Of a stretch of DNA of 64,000 bases, positions 21,696 to 33,366 are shown one piece after another. Both the position numbers and the translations under genes were made by a program. Within the stretch, counting starts at the first letter, position 1. Each line of letters begins with the position of its first letter. The notes under the pieces were generated by a model. The model was given only the letters and a program-made list of their open reading frames with translations. It ran no database searches and was not told the origin of the DNA. The DNA is from Odiellus spinosus. Taxonomy: Eukaryota; Arthropoda; Arachnida; Opiliones; Phalangiidae. The stretch lies in the NCBI GenBank assembly GCA_963920705.1, contig OY987232.1, positions 14,695,726-14,759,725 on the forward strand. The letters are read 5' to 3'.

Positions 21696-24600
21696 TTAAT
21701 GAAGTATTATTATTCTTTTTCTTGTAGTTGTAGTCCAAGGTGAAAACACCGTCCCCATTCTGTGTCGTTTTCGTCTTCTTAAGGCGTTGCTTTTTTTCTT
21801 TTGAGAATACTTAACGAATGTAATGAAGTTTTCTATGAACCATAATGCAATACCAACAAAATTTCCAACGTAATATATGTATGAAAGACTTCTAATTGCC
21901 ATAAGTGAGATTGGTTTGAAAAGATCTCGAGATTCCCTCCATTTTATCATTTCAAACGCGTACTTTGATTTATGAAACAATTTAAAGAACAAATCATTTT
22001 CAACGCACAATTCGATCCTGTAAATAAATTTATTATGTTAGTATAACCCCGTGCTCAAGAATCCATTCAGGTTCCATAAGAATATGGGAGCATAGCTTTA
22101 GTATCTGGTACCATCCTCCCAAACTTTGTAACAAAAGTTCGTCCGCCATTTTCGCAACATTTGTACGCTTAGATCTTTTTTCGGTCGGCTCCATTTTTAT
22201 TACCCAAAATATTATGTCAAGGTCGTTAGTGGCGCCGGTTAATAATGTAATGTCAAGAGCGATTTACTTGAAAAATCGATTCGAAGCGGACGAACTTTTG
22301 CTACAAAGTTTGGGAGGATGGTTATTGAATCGCGGCCCTCCCATATTCTTATGGAACATGAATGGATTCTTGGTGAAATGAGAAGCGCCACTCTTTGGAG
22401 AATTTCCGAAGTTGGGAGGGAAAACAATATAACGAAGCGCGGCCCGCTATACGTTTCTCGAAATCCGTGTAGAATGAAATGTAACAGCGACTAAATTACT
22501 GCATTCTAGCTTCGATATCTCAATTTGGGTTAAAATCGCCGAAGAAACTCAAGTTTCAAATGTTTCTTATCGGTGAATGAATAACTCGTATAACTAGTAT
22601 CAATTTCCTATAACAATGAGTACGAATAAAAAGTACTCATGGATTTTCGCGAACAGATAATATCCGATGCTCTTATTCAATTAACAAAAGTTACACAGAA
22701 TTCATCTCTTACATTTTATTTACGATCTCCATGTACTTAGAGCGTGAGAAATTATTTGAGACGGCAAAAACTAGAAGGCTTTCATCCAACGGTGACGAAA
22801 AGTAATATTTTCCAAGATATTCAATTTTAGAATCCATCTCGGAGTTTTCCAATAGCATAAGTTGTAAGTTTATGGTCGCTATTACCATATGTTTTTTAGA
22901 ATCCCTGTCCTTCGATATATCGGCTAGATCGCTACCAAGTAGAGCCGATTCCACGGTCAGTAAAGAGTCACTGTTTAATTTATTGACAAATTCCCGATAT
23001 CGTTCGTCCACTTTCGCCTAAAATCGATAAATATTTCTACACTAAATAGCATAGAAACTAGAAGTCTAGAGCTCGGAATTCGGATAATTTCTATTAATTG
23101 GATAAAATCTACTAAATTCTGTTTGATTAAAAATAGACTATTTTTCATTCGAGTTAACTTATTCGAAGATAAAGTAACAAAACATAATCCATATCCGTTT
23201 TTATCCGAAAATGGCCTTATCTTAGAATATTATCCGCGTTATACGTTCGGATAAAAAAATTCAAAATTTATTTTCGTGAAAAATAATAAATAAAAAGATG
23301 ATTTAAAATCTTAGTTTCGTCGTTTTATTTATATTGTTCGAATTAAAAGTCAGTTTGAAATATTTTTCTTATATTTTAGACTAATTCTGGAAACGTGAAT
23401 TTTCTTATCCATCTTTATACGTTTGAAAACGAGTAATTTATAGATAGATAAAGCGGTGAAGGCTTATCTTCGGGTAAACCTTTTAATAATTATACGAATA
23501 TACAAATTTCATTTTTTAGTTACAAACAATTTAACCGAAAATAAAATATCTGAAAATATACGAATAACAGATGATAATGGATCGATCCGATTCCGAGCTC
23601 TAAATCCAGATGATTAGCTACGCTGATTACAAGAAAAATGGATAAAACAAATCACTTGATTTAATCTCCCTTTACCTTTTGTTTTATTGTATTTAATTCA
23701 TCCGAACCATCAATTATTTTAACACGAGACATATCGCATTTTAAATTGAGATCGTCAATGTTGTCTACGGTGTCGTAAAAGATTTCGGTGAAATCTGATT
23801 TCAGACAGCTCGAAATTTCGATATAAATGAATGTAATGGCGATCAACCATACCAGCAACGTGATCCGCCAAGTAATGGATTTTTGCAAATAATTATACGC
23901 TGAAACAACAAATACATTATCGAGATTTCATAGACCACTGTTAAGACTGCTTAAAGGGAGAATGAAAGGCCAAAACAACCTATTTTTAATCGATTAAGAA
24001 TGCTAAAATAATCAGAAAAGCAATAATATATCTCACCAAAAATATTTCGTTATTTTATAATCAATTTCCAAAGTTCCGAAACTTGAAGATGCTAAGCCTT
24101 GGCTGCCTAGCTCGGCGAACTAGGCGAGCACGAGCCGTATTTTTTTAATATTCCCGTCTGATCTAGTCGCCAATCACGAGCGAGTACGCGTATTTTTAAA
24201 ATACGCGTACTCGCTCGTGATTGGCGATAAGAACAGCCGCGAATATTAAAAAAAAAAAAAAAAAAAATACAGGTCGTGCTAGCCTAGTTCACCGAGCTAG
24301 GCAGCCAAGGCTTAGCATCATGAACTTTGGATATTGATTATAAAATAACGAAATATTTTTGGTGAGTTATAGTTAATAGTTAGGTATTATCATTACGTTC
24401 GTAAAAGAAGAGGCTGATGTTTTTCCAAAGATTTTCCAATAATAATTTCATGAAAGAAACGCCATGGCGATGTATTATGAAAGTAGCTAAAGACATTATT
24501 GCCGATAACATGAAAAGGCTCGTGAACCAACTCAAAGCAAACTGAAATTTTGAAGAGAAAATATAATTTCATTAAACGTTTCGACTCGCGGGCTGGGAAA

Positions 24601-27600
24601 TAAGGATTATTTTTAAACTGGACTTGTGGCCAGTAGAGCCCAAGCAGTTTAATTAAAAAACTGGACATTGGGGAGTTACAATTTTCATGAGCTTGACAAA
24701 CTGTCATTATGACGTAGGACTATGACCAAGAATCCATTCAGCTTCCATAAGAATATGGGAGCAAAGCTTTAGCCTCTGGTACCATCCTCCCAAACTTTGT
24801 AACAAAAGTTCGTCCGCAATTTTCTCAACATTTGTACGCTTAGATATTTTTTCGGTCGGCTCCATTTTTATTGCCCAAAATATTATGTCAAGGTCGTTAG
24901 TGGCGCGGGTTAATAATATAATGTCGGGAGCGATTTACTTGAAAAATCGATTCGAAGCGGACGAACTTTTGCTACAAAGTTTGGGAGGATGGTTATTGAA
25001 TCGCGGCCCTGCCATATTCTTATGGAACCTGAATGAATTCTTGGTACTATCTATAAAAATATACTGTACCGATATTTCCATGTTGAGCAATTTCATCGAT
25101 GGCTTGTGGATAATTTCTGGAGCGCAAGACACAATGATTGTCGATACTGAGGCGTATGCGTTGGTCAATTTTCGTTGCCCTCTTTTCGGCACGTAAAAGA
25201 AATTATCAACTTGAATTGGATAAAGAAACAAGTCCATCGACTACCGAAATATTTAATATATTTGAATCATTACAATTTGAAGTTTTTTCGATCTCGTATT
25301 TTTTGGGTAGCGACTGGGCAATTTGAAATTTTTTCGGGCTTTCATTCCTGAGTTCTGACCCCTTATCGTACATTAATAAACGTATACCAAGAATCCATTC
25401 AGGTTCCATAAGAATATGGGAGGGCCGCGATTCAATAACCATCCTCCCAAACTTTGTAGCAAAAGTTCGTCCGCTTCGAATCGATTTTTCAAGTAAATCG
25501 CTCCTGACATCTATTATTAACCCGCGCCACTAACGACCTTGACATAATATTTTGGGTAATAAAAATGGAGCCGACCGAAAAAAGATCTAAGCGTACAAAT
25601 GTTGCGAAAATTGCGGACGAACTTTTGTTACAAAGTTTGGGAGGATGGTACCAGAGGCTAAAGCTATGCTCCCATATTCTTATGGAACCTGAATGGATTC
25701 TTGCGTATACTCAATGCTAAAATCAAATTTTTATCAAGCGCGTGCTTTTAAAAAACCAGCTAAATAATTAAACATATTTTATCATCAAGTATACGTTTAT
25801 TAATGAACGTTAAGGGGTCATCCGTACATGATTCATTTCGTAACTCTTAAACGGCGCCCCGTACGACAAAACGTCATAGAACATTTTCGTTTTAAAATGA
25901 CCCATAGAACCCACTGTAGCTTGGTCCTACCACCATTTTCGAAACACTCTGTATAAAACGATAAGTTTGCGCAATCTAGACGAAGTCCCAGAAAATCCGT
26001 GTGGCTCGTCATTTGGATAAATGTTTACTATTTGATAAGATTTTAATTGTTCTACCACCACCATTTGGCAGAAAATAATTTTTGTAATTTATTTGTGAAC
26101 TAAAACTATAAACATTTACCTCGGGGAGATCTGGAGAGTTCCTTATAGTTTCATGATCTGATATGGAAAACGGTACGTACAAAATGCTGCAATAAGAGGA
26201 AAGTTTTATTAAAATAATCATCAGAAGCCGATGAAACCCTCCTTTGAAGTCTACTACTCTTATGTTCCATATAGCGCTCCTCTCTGTATGGGTAAAATTC
26301 ACGATTTTACGAGATCAGAGGGGTCCTACTTCATACCACCCTGTCGACGGAAAATTGGAAATTCTCTCTCTCCACAAACGACGACGTTTGGTTGACGAAC
26401 TCCTTGGTTGCTAGAGATATTTGCTGGACGAACTCCCGCTCCGAAAATATCTACCGTTAGGAGGCGTACGAATCGCGATTTTTGAAACTAACCCATACAG
26501 AGAGGGGTAGACAAGACCCGGGAGTAATATACTTCAAATGAGGGTTTCATCGGCTTCTGTAATCATGCATATTGTACGCTAACCGCAACTAGGGCTCGGT
26601 GTTTGGATAAAATTATCTACTAATTTTGCGATTATTTACGATTAACCCTAATTTTTTTTTTATTAATTTTACTGTTTCATAAATTTTTACTTTATCTATA
26701 AAAACAATTATCCAAAAAAATCACGCCTTTTTCATTAACGGTTAAACATTTATCCATTTGACAAAAGGCTCAAAGATAGAATGAATAATATTTTTCGAGA
26801 AATTTCGCTTCGAATTATTTTGAACAATACGATGGCGGTCTAAAGGTGAAATAAATATTACTTTCACGAATATCTTCAACAATTCTTGGAAAATATTACG
26901 CAAATAGGTCTTAGAAATAATATTTATCGTATTTTTTGTTAATCGCGCCATTAAAATATTTCAAAAATTGGTTTAATTTTATTAAAAACTCGCTTACGAG
27001 TTTGTTAATTGACCACGGATAAACAGGAATAAGCGGTTAATGGCGGATAATCGATTAATTTGGACTAAAATTCTTTATAAACAAACTTTAAATGACTAGA
27101 TGCGTTTATATTAATTCAAATATGTTCCTTTTTGATAAATTTATCTGATTGTTTTCGTAATTAACGGCTTTCATTTCAAAATTAATCGAAAATGATTAGT
27201 TTTCATCGTAATTGTTGTACGATTATTATCTCTTAATGATGTTGTTTTTCTAATTTTTGCAATATCCTTATCAAACGGTGAAATTTTATTCAAACGCCGA
27301 GCCCTAATTCCTATACGTGTCGAATAAAATTAAATCTACCTTATATTTTCTTTAATACGGTAAAACTCCGACATCAAATTATAAAATAACGTAGCCGAGT
27401 CGAATCCTTCAGTTTCCTAAGGAGAAACATATGAAGGCAAACATTATATTTAATCTTAATGTATCTATTGTTTAGAGATATCATTAATTGTAGGTTATAG
27501 AATTTGCCCACGAACGGACTACTGAATACGTGATTTAAACCAGAGATATTACAATAATACTCTATAGAGGTATACCTCTTCCTATACACTTTAAAATCAG

Positions 27601-29760
27601 GGGACAAGATTTTTAAGCTGAAAATTCATAAATAGAAATTTTCCAGAATTTTATAAATTTTTCTAGACGTTTGTAGAACTTTACAGAACTTTCCAGAATT
27701 TTCTAGAACTTTCCAGAATTTTCTAGAACCTTCTAGATCATTCTGGAACCTTCTAGATCATTCTGGAACCTTCTAGATTATTCTGGAACCTTCTAGATTA
27801 TTCTGGAATCTTCTAGGGGATTCTGGAACCTTCTAGGGGATTCTGGAACCTTCTAGGGGATTTTGGAACCTTCTAGGGGATTTTGGAACCTTCTAGGGGA
27901 TTTTGGAACCTTCTAGGGGATTTTGGAACCTTCTAGGGGATTCTGGAACCTTCTAGGGGATTCTGGAACCTTCTAGGGGATTCTGGAACCTTCTAGGGGA
28001 TTCTGGAACCTTCTAGGGGATTCTGGAACCTTCTAGGGGATTCTGGAACCTTCTAGGGGATTCTGGAACCTTCTAGGGGATTCTGGAACCTTCTAGGGGA
28101 TTCTGGAACCTTCTAGGGGATTCTGGAACCTTCTAGGGGATTCTGGAACCTTCTAGGGGATTCTGGAACCTTCTAGGGGATTCTGGAACCTTCTAGGGGA
28201 TTCTGGAACCTTCTAGGGGATTCTGGAACCTTCTAGGGGATTCTGGAACCTTCTAGGGGATTCTGGAACCTTCTAGGGGATTCTGGAACCTTCTAGGGGA
28301 TTCTGGAACCTTCTAGGGGATTCTGGAACCTTCTAGGGGATTCTGGAACCTTCTAGGGGATTCTGGAACCTTCTAGGGGATTCTGGAACCTTCTAGGGGA
28401 TTCTGGAACCTTCTAGGGGATTCTGGAACCTTCTAGGGGATTCTGGAACCTTCTAGGGGATTCTGGAACCTTCTAGGGGATTCTGGAACCTTCTAGGGGA
28501 TTCTGGAACCTTCTAGGGGATTCTGGAACCTTCTAGGGGATTCTGGAACCTTCTAGGGGATTCTGGAACCTTCTAGGGGATTCTGGAACCTTCTAGGGGA
28601 TTCTGGAACCTTCTAGGGGATTCTGGAACCTTCTAGGGGATTCTGGAACCTTCTAGGGGATTCTGGAACCTTCTAGGGGATTCTGGAACCTTCTAGGGGA
28701 TTCTGGAACCTTCTAGGGGATTCTGGAACCTTCTAGGGGATTCTGGAACCTTCTAGGGGATTCTGGAACCTTCTAGGGGATTCTGGAACCTTCTAGGGGA
28801 TTCTGGAACCTTCTAGGGGATTCTGGAACCTTCTAGGGGATTCTGGAACCTTCTAGGGGATTCTGGAACCTTCTAGGGGATTCTGGAACCTTCTAGGGGA
28901 TTCTGGAACCTTCTAGGGGATTCTGGAACCTTCTAGGGGATTCTGGAACCTTCTAGGGGATTCTGGAACCTTCTAGGGGATTCTGGAACCTTCTAGGGGA
29001 TTCTGGAACCTTCTAGGGGATTCTGGAACCTTCTAGGGGATTCTGGAACCTTCTAGGGGATTCTGGAACCTTCTAGGGGATTCTGGAACCTTCTAGGGGA
29101 TTCTGGAACCTTCTAGGGGATTCTGGAACCTTCTAGGGGATTCTGGAACCTTCTAGGGGATTCTGGAACCTTCTAGGGGATTCTGGAACCTTCTAGGGGA
29201 TTCTGGAACCTTCTAGGGGATTCTGGAACCTTCTAGGGGATTCTGGAACCTTCTAGAACGTTCTGGAAAAAAGTTAATAGCGTTTGAAATTTGACGGAAC
29301 ATTTCTCTCAATTATTAGACACGTTTTTGATGTTTAAATTAAATTCTAAAGTTTGAATAAAAGTGAAGTACAAAATCGAACCAATCAGATGAGACCAAAG
29401 TCTCGCTTTCGCCATCTGGCGACAATTTTAACAAACTCAATCGTGATAGCGCTGTTGAAGGTTGAAATAATATGATTGGCCCGATTTTATACTTCACTTA
29501 CATTCAAACTTAAGAAATTAATAATTGCTTGTAAATTCTCGATTACGTTAAAAGCTGTGACATTTTTAGCTCATGGTTTCCCTTTAAGAAAATTTTGAGT
29601 TATTTGTCATGGAATGACCCATTGGCGGCCGGACTTATAGGTTTATAAAAACGGCAATTTTTGAAAAGAAAGATCTTAAGAATGACTTACTTGAACGAAT
29701 CCAAACCTTAGTTCCCCCGTCATTGTCTTGCATGTAACAAATACACATTTCAAATTTATT
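21696..29760 (-). CDS. Divergent ionotropic receptor (IR-A), 8 exons
   Basis: Spliced gene. Exons in order: 29691-about 29760, 27340-27416, 26120-26186, 25070-25240, 24397-24541, 23676-23899, 22713-23017, 21696-22017. Exons 2-8 total 1311 bases, keep one frame across phases 2, 0, 0, 1, 0 and 2, and have GT..AG borders; the same exons are conserved in IR-B. With the ATG inside exon 1 (MTGELRFGFVQ) the protein has 447 residues. Layout fits an insect IR: ligand-binding S1 (12-116), helix M1 FALSWFTSLFMLSAIMSLAT (about 117-139), pore region, helix LLVWLIAITFIYIEISSCLK then IDDLN (174-205), S2 with YYFSSPLDESLLVFAVS, and the last helix after DLFKPISLMAIRSL (385-407). It should form a ligand-gated cation channel in sensory neurons. 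No signal peptide or long amino-terminal domain is seen, so 5' exons may be missing. Each of the seven introns carries at least one repeat. Confidence 0.74.
22056..22372. mobile_element. CAAGAATCC MITE in IR-A intron 7
   Basis: Complete CAAGAATCC...GGATTCTTG copy without a visible target duplication. The homologous intron of IR-B has the same element at the same place (33735-34014, left end lost) with the same right flank 'gtgaaatg', so it was there before the genes were duplicated. Confidence 0.88.
23069..23600. mobile_element. GAGCTCGGAA TA-type MITE in IR-A intron 6
   Basis: Ends GAGCTCGGAATTCGG and TTCCGAGCTC with TA on both sides. It is the inverse of the copy at 10923-11452. The homologous IR-B intron has no such element here, so it arrived after the duplication or was lost from IR-B. 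Confidence 0.8.
23951..24371. mobile_element. Palindromic TTAA MITE, copy 4 (truncated), IR-A intron 5
   Basis: The left TTAA and AGGGAGAATG end are present. The right arm stops after 'ggtgagttata' at about 24371, 25 bp before exon 5, so the outer 110 bp of that arm are gone. It is absent from the IR-B intron. Confidence 0.82.
24727..25043. mobile_element. CAAGAATCC MITE in IR-A intron 4
   Basis: Both ends are recognisable (right end GAATTCTTG with one change). No clean duplication flanks it. The right end is 27 bp from exon 4. IR-B has different elements in this intron. Confidence 0.85.
25355..25957. mobile_element. CAGGGTGTTTC element, copy 2, with nested MITE, IR-A intron 3
   Basis: Partial second copy of the TA-flanked element at 1786-2636. 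The left arm is truncated at about 25355 and the right end 'cgaaacactctgta' is at about 25955. It is split by a CAAGAATCC MITE at 25388-25703. The stretch near 25853 ('cgtaactcttaaacggcgcc') is the unoccupied version of the site filled by the TTAA MITE at 2071. Confidence 0.8.
25388..25703. mobile_element. CAAGAATCC MITE nested in the CAGGGTG element
   Basis: Complete copy with perfect 7-bp duplication CGTATAC (25381-25387 and 25704-25710). The target sequence 'aataaacgtatactcaatg' is intact in the copy at 1917-1960, which confirms the insertion and its exact borders. Confidence 0.95.
26222..26559. mobile_element. CAGAAGCCG MITE, copy 8, IR-A intron 2
   Basis: Complete copy with perfect duplication TAATCAT (26215-26221 and 26560-26566). 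Its left end lies 36 bp upstream of exon 3 on the coding strand. IR-B has the empty site here ('aaaatgatcatg' near 38845), so the insertion followed the gene duplication. Confidence 0.93.
26592..27304. mobile_element. GGGCTCGGTGTTTGG TA-type element, IR-A intron 2
   Basis: Ends GGGCTCGGTGTTTGGATAAA and its inverse, TA on both sides, about 713 bp and largely palindromic. IR-B carries the same element in the same intron (38878-39284) with an internal deletion, so it predates the duplication. Confidence 0.82.
27640..29262. repeat. 20-bp satellite of heat-shock-element-like units, IR-A intron 1
   Basis: Unit 'ggaaccttctaggggattct', repeated with almost no variation from about 27810 to 29258. Diverged units (AGATCA or AGATTA in place of AGGGGA, then TTCTAGAACTTTCCAGAATT-type) form the left edge. 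There are about 75 units. Each contains TTCTGGAACCTTC, which is the consensus heat-shock element pattern TTC-nn-GAA-nn-TTC. It lies wholly in the first intron of IR-A and is absent from that intron of IR-B. The high identity indicates recent amplification. Confidence 0.95.
29351..29512. mobile_element. Small palindromic MITE
   Basis: Arms of about 42 bp: 'aaagtttgaataaaagtgaa' on the left, and 'ttcacttacattcaaactta' on the right as its inverse, with a spacer of about 75 bp. It is in intron 1 of IR-A. No duplication resolved. Confidence 0.65.
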
Positions 29761-29805
29761 TCAAATAAAAATTCCCCGCAATAATACGTCATCACTAGAG
29801 CCTTA

Positions 29806-30170
29806 GAGCTCGGAATTCGTATAATGTTTATTAATTAAATAAAATAGACTAGTTTTCATTCGAGTTAACTTATTCGAAGATAAAGTAAAAAAAAACATAA
29901 TCCATATCCATTTTTATCCAAAAATGGCCTTATCTTAGAATATTATCCGCGTTATACGTTTGGATAAAAAAATTCAAAATTTATTTTCGTGAAAAATAAT
30001 GAATAAAAGGATGATTTAAAATCTTAGTTTCGTCGTTTTATTTATATTCTTCAAATTAAAAGTCAATTTGAAATATTTTTCTTATATTTTTAGACTAATT
30101 CTGGAAACGCGAATTTTCTTATCCATCGTTATACGTTTGAATACGAGGAATTTGTTCGTAGATAAAGCGC
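29806..30170. mobile_element. GAGCTCGGAATTCG element, copy 3 (partial)
   Basis: One end is intact (TAGAGCTCGGAATTCG). The other arm stops near 30170, short of its end, at a 'gagaaattacagtgagattg' repeat. It begins about 45 bp past the last recognisable codon of IR-A exon 1, so it may have displaced the original 5' region. Confidence 0.7.
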
Positions 30171-30171
30171 C

Positions 30172-30270
30172 AATTAAAGAGAAATTACAGTGAGATTGTT
30201 AATTACCTTGAAATTACAGTGAGATTGTTAATTACGGAGTAATTAACCAATTTCCAAAATTACTGTAATT
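30172..30270. repeat. Short tandem 'gaaattacagtgagattgtt' repeat
   Basis: Two to three units of about 29-31 bp related to the five-copy array at 40697-40850 in the paralogous segment. Confidence 0.7.
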
Positions 30271-30509
30271 TTAGAACTCTAATTCTTTTGTTCTCGAATC
30301 TCAGTTGGTTTTTGTTTGTACATAAATATAAGTTTAACTTTACTCACCATATAGCGAAGGTGACCTAGAATAAAATATATACTATGTTAGGTTTGTTTAT
30401 TTTCAGCTTTTGCGTAACGTTTACACCACATACACGTTAAGTTACTTTACATATTGAAAACCTTTGGCTGTTTCCATGACATTAGAAACCAAAACACTTT
30501 TAGATATGA
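30271..30509. other. Non-coding flank of the duplicated segment
   Basis: Matches 40880-41070 in the paralogous segment ('cctttggctgtttccatgac' here, 'cctttgtctgtttccatgac' there). No frame is conserved between the copies, so it is probably intergenic. Confidence 0.55.
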
Positions 30510-31205
30510 ATCAAGCTACGGTCACACTAACATTGCTTAATCGATTTGAACGGTAAATTCAAAACGATATTCAAATCGTCAGGAATCGTTTTAATCGTCA
30601 CCAGAAGCCGATGAAACCCTCCTTTGAAGTCTATTACCCCCGGGTCTTGTCTACCCCTCTCTGTATGGGTTAGTTTCAAAAAGCGCGATTCGTACGCCTC
30701 CTAACGGTAGATATTTTCGGAACGGGAGTTCGTCGAGCGAATATCTCTAGCAGCCTTGGAGTTCGTCAAAAAAACGTCGCCGTTTGTGGAGAGAGAGAAT
30801 TTCCAATTTTCCGTAGACAGGGGGGTATGAAGTAGGACCCTTCCGATCTCCTAAAATTGGGAATTTTACCCATACAGAGAGGATGGCTATATGGAACATT
30901 AGAGTAGTAGACTTCAAAGGAGGGTTTCATCGGCTTCTGTCGTCACGCGTTCACGCATTATCTTTATAAATCGATTTATAGTAGCTTCATCTATCGGTTG
31001 TTGAAACCAATTCAGAATGAAACTGGTTCCCGAAGCAGTTTCGAGAAATCGAATCAAATCGATTCGAAAAAAGACGATTTCCCGTTCACACGACTCTAGG
31101 GAAACGTTTTGAAACGGTTTAAATCGATTTCAAGCTGCCTAGTATGAACGCGGCTGTTTTGAAACTGTTTAAAGCGATTAAGAGGCCTAGTAATGAAGGC
31201 GGCTT
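30510..31205. mobile_element. GCTACGGTCACACTA element with nested MITE
   Basis: Ends near 'agctacggtcacactaacat' and 'ctagtatgaacgcggct', which are diverged inverted ends with 'aatcgatttgaa' just inside. It is split by the CAGAAGCCG MITE at 30602-30939. Related copies: 36770-37215 and 41085-41312. A second partial end follows at about 31150-31205. Confidence 0.65.
30602..30939. mobile_element. CAGAAGCCG MITE, copy 9
   Basis: Complete copy with perfect 7-bp duplication TCGTCAC (30595-30601 and 30940-30946), nested in the GCTACGGTCACACTA element. The unsplit sequence is seen at about 37013-37022 in the paralogous segment. Confidence 0.93.
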
Positions 31206-31589
31206 ATTCGTGTGTACTTGTTTTCTACTACTTCTACCCTATAAGGCTCAAAAAACCCTCCATTGAAGTCTTTTTTACTTTGCTTAATTACTTGTTTACT
31301 TTATGGAATCAAGTGAAAGACTTTTGGTGATATCGTTCGTGTCGATCAATTGAGCATTTGTTATCGTGGGAGAATATCATTTGGAAATTTGTTATCGCGT
31401 GTCGATCATTTATGATTCAATCAAATCGATCGAAATCTCTATAAATTGGTTAATGGAAAATGTTAAATCAGATTATTGTACAATGTAAACCACGGTCGAC
31501 TCTGGCTTGAACAAACGTATCGATTTTTTTCTATGATAGTTTTTTTAATATTCTATAAATGATTGTTTATGTAAATCGATTGATATAAT
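31206..31589. other. Non-coding flank with precursor of a minisatellite
   Basis: Homologous to 41320-42480. Here only two or three loose copies of 'tcgatcatttatgattc'-type sequence are present, where the paralogous site has an array of about 28 units. No gene. Confidence 0.6.
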
Positions 31590-32007
31590 CAGAGGTATAT
31601 AATAACCCCCTTCGGGGGGAAGTGTGAAAGGTAGGCAAAATCGACGAACAACAAATGCCCGGCGTAAATCGCGGCGGATCGACAGACCGCTTTCCTCCCA
31701 AAAAATAGTTACACCATTTTGAACCTCACTAAATTTTCCCTACGCACACTTCCGGAACTCGCGAGCTGAAGTCAACCTTCGACTCCATTTTAACAGACAG
31801 TCTGACTCCTGAGACAGGAAGTTCTAAACACAAATCGAGCCGTCTTGTTTATACAAAGACCATTTACTAGAGTAGCGACATTGAGAAGTCCAGCGCGAAC
31901 TAGTGGCCTAGATAGTCAGCAGCGGGCTCTTGTTGTTCGTGATTTTTAGCATTGGTAGTATAGGGGCTTTCATACTTCCCCCCGAAGGGGGTTATTATAT
32001 ACCTCTG
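31590..32007. mobile_element. CAGAGGTATATAA MITE, copy 1
   Basis: Ends CAGAGGTATATAATAACCCC and its inverse; the termini themselves hold a small hairpin, CCCCCTTCGGGGGG. The 7-bp duplication ATATAAT flanks it (31583-31589 and 32008-32014). The interior (for example 'gacagactgtctgttaaaat'-like palindromes) is non-coding. A second copy in opposite orientation is at 60633-61015. Confidence 0.9.
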
Positions 32008-32237
32008 ATATAATTCATTTTCAAGCTTTTAAGAGACCATGTCAACGAAAATCAAATGGAATAGATTGATATGTTATGTATATTGACCACAATTCCTATT
32101 TTTTATAAATTTTCCTATAAGTTCCTATAATTTCGGCCATTTTCCTATGTACATTTTTTATAGACCACCACAAAATATATACAAAAACAAAGTGAAATTA
32201 TTTAATAGAGATGGCGCTGAAAACTTCAAAAATTATG

Positions 32238-32935
32238 GCGGTATTCAATAGGTAACTCACCCAAAATGGTCATTATCAAGTGAACCACAAATGCTATGAT
32301 TTCGCGGTTTTCACTAAAAATTTGAATTGAAATTTAGTACGATGAAAAAACACGAGATGGCGCTGATTTTTATAATAGGGGTCTCAGTTTTTCTGCGGGT
32401 AAGCTTCGTTAGGGAATGATTTATTTTACAGTCTACTGAACTCTCTCTCTCTCTTACGTCTTTCTCCAGTATCCCGCCTCTCGCGGAAGAGGGTGGGCAC
32501 GCTGTAGGCCAGACGGTAACGGGTCTCGGATAAGAGACTATTGTGGCGACATCTTCGAGTTTACAAATAAAACACCGTTATAATATACGTTTCTTATCGT
32601 AACTAGAGTAATATTTAACTTAAAATTATCAAATTATACCACGAACTACGTCTGACTTCTACGGTTCGTCGGAAGTAAAGTTCTAGTGATATTAGAACGC
32701 GAGATAATTGGTACGGAAATGATAAAATTTCGATAAATTATTTTTTAACAAGATTCGTTAATCTCTCGCGTTATAATTATCAAAATTACATCGTGAACTA
32801 AAGAAGATTTAAATTAAAAATTAAGTAAAAACCGCGAACTGATAGCATTTGTGGTTCGCTTGATAATAGATAATGCAAATGACCCGTTTTGGTGAGTTAC
32901 CCATTGACTACCGCCTAAGACTATTTATATATTTT
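32238..32935. mobile_element. GGCGGTAGTCAATGGGTAAC element, complete copy
   Basis: Inverted ends: 'ggcggtattcaataggtaac' at about 32239 and 'gttacccattgactaccgcc' ending near 32930. Other copies begin TTAAGGCGGTA, suggesting TTAA duplications. The inner arms hold 'tatcaagtgaaccacaaatg' and its inverse. Fragments: 1336-1401, 3297-4160, 20716-20945, 42525-42905, 61075-61450. Confidence 0.75.
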
Positions 32936-33023
32936 ATATTTATTTTTATGCTTTATAAATTTTGAGCAAGATAGATATTAAACGTTTATAGCTGGGTACT
33001 CTCACCCTTTAATAAAGTAATAT

Positions 33024-33340
33024 CAAGAATCCATTCAGGTTCCATAAGAATATGGGAGCATAGCTTTAGCCTCTGGTACCATCCTCCCAAACTTTATAAC
33101 AAAAGTTCGTCCGCAATTTTCGCAACATTTGTACGCTTAGATCTTTTTTCGGTCGGCTCCATTTTTATTACCCAAAATATTATGTCAAGGTCGTTAGTGG
33201 CGCGGGTTAATAATATAATGTCAGGAGCGATTTACTTGAAAAATCGATTCGAAGCGGACGAACTTTTGCTACAAAGTTTGGGAGGATGGTTATTGAATCG
33301 CGGCCCTCCCATATTCTTATGGAACCTGAATGGATTCTTG
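33024..33340. mobile_element. CAAGAATCC MITE 3' of IR-B
   Basis: Complete copy with perfect duplication GTAATAT (33017-33023 and 33341-33347). It was inserted 27 bp past the IR-B stop codon. The matching place beyond IR-A (about 21690) is empty. Confidence 0.94.
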
Positions 33341-33366
33341 GTAATATTATTATTTTTCTTGTAGTT

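Noticed and set aside
24393..24707. Minus-strand frame FELVHEPFHVIGNNVFSYFH as a gene
   Set aside because: Another frame (FALSWFTSLFMLSAIMSLAT) has the IR helix M1, is bounded by splice sites and is conserved in the paralogue; the longer frame is interrupted by a stop there.
27640..29262. CRISPR-like array
   Set aside because: Units are contiguous without unique spacers and the genome is eukaryotic; it is satellite DNA.
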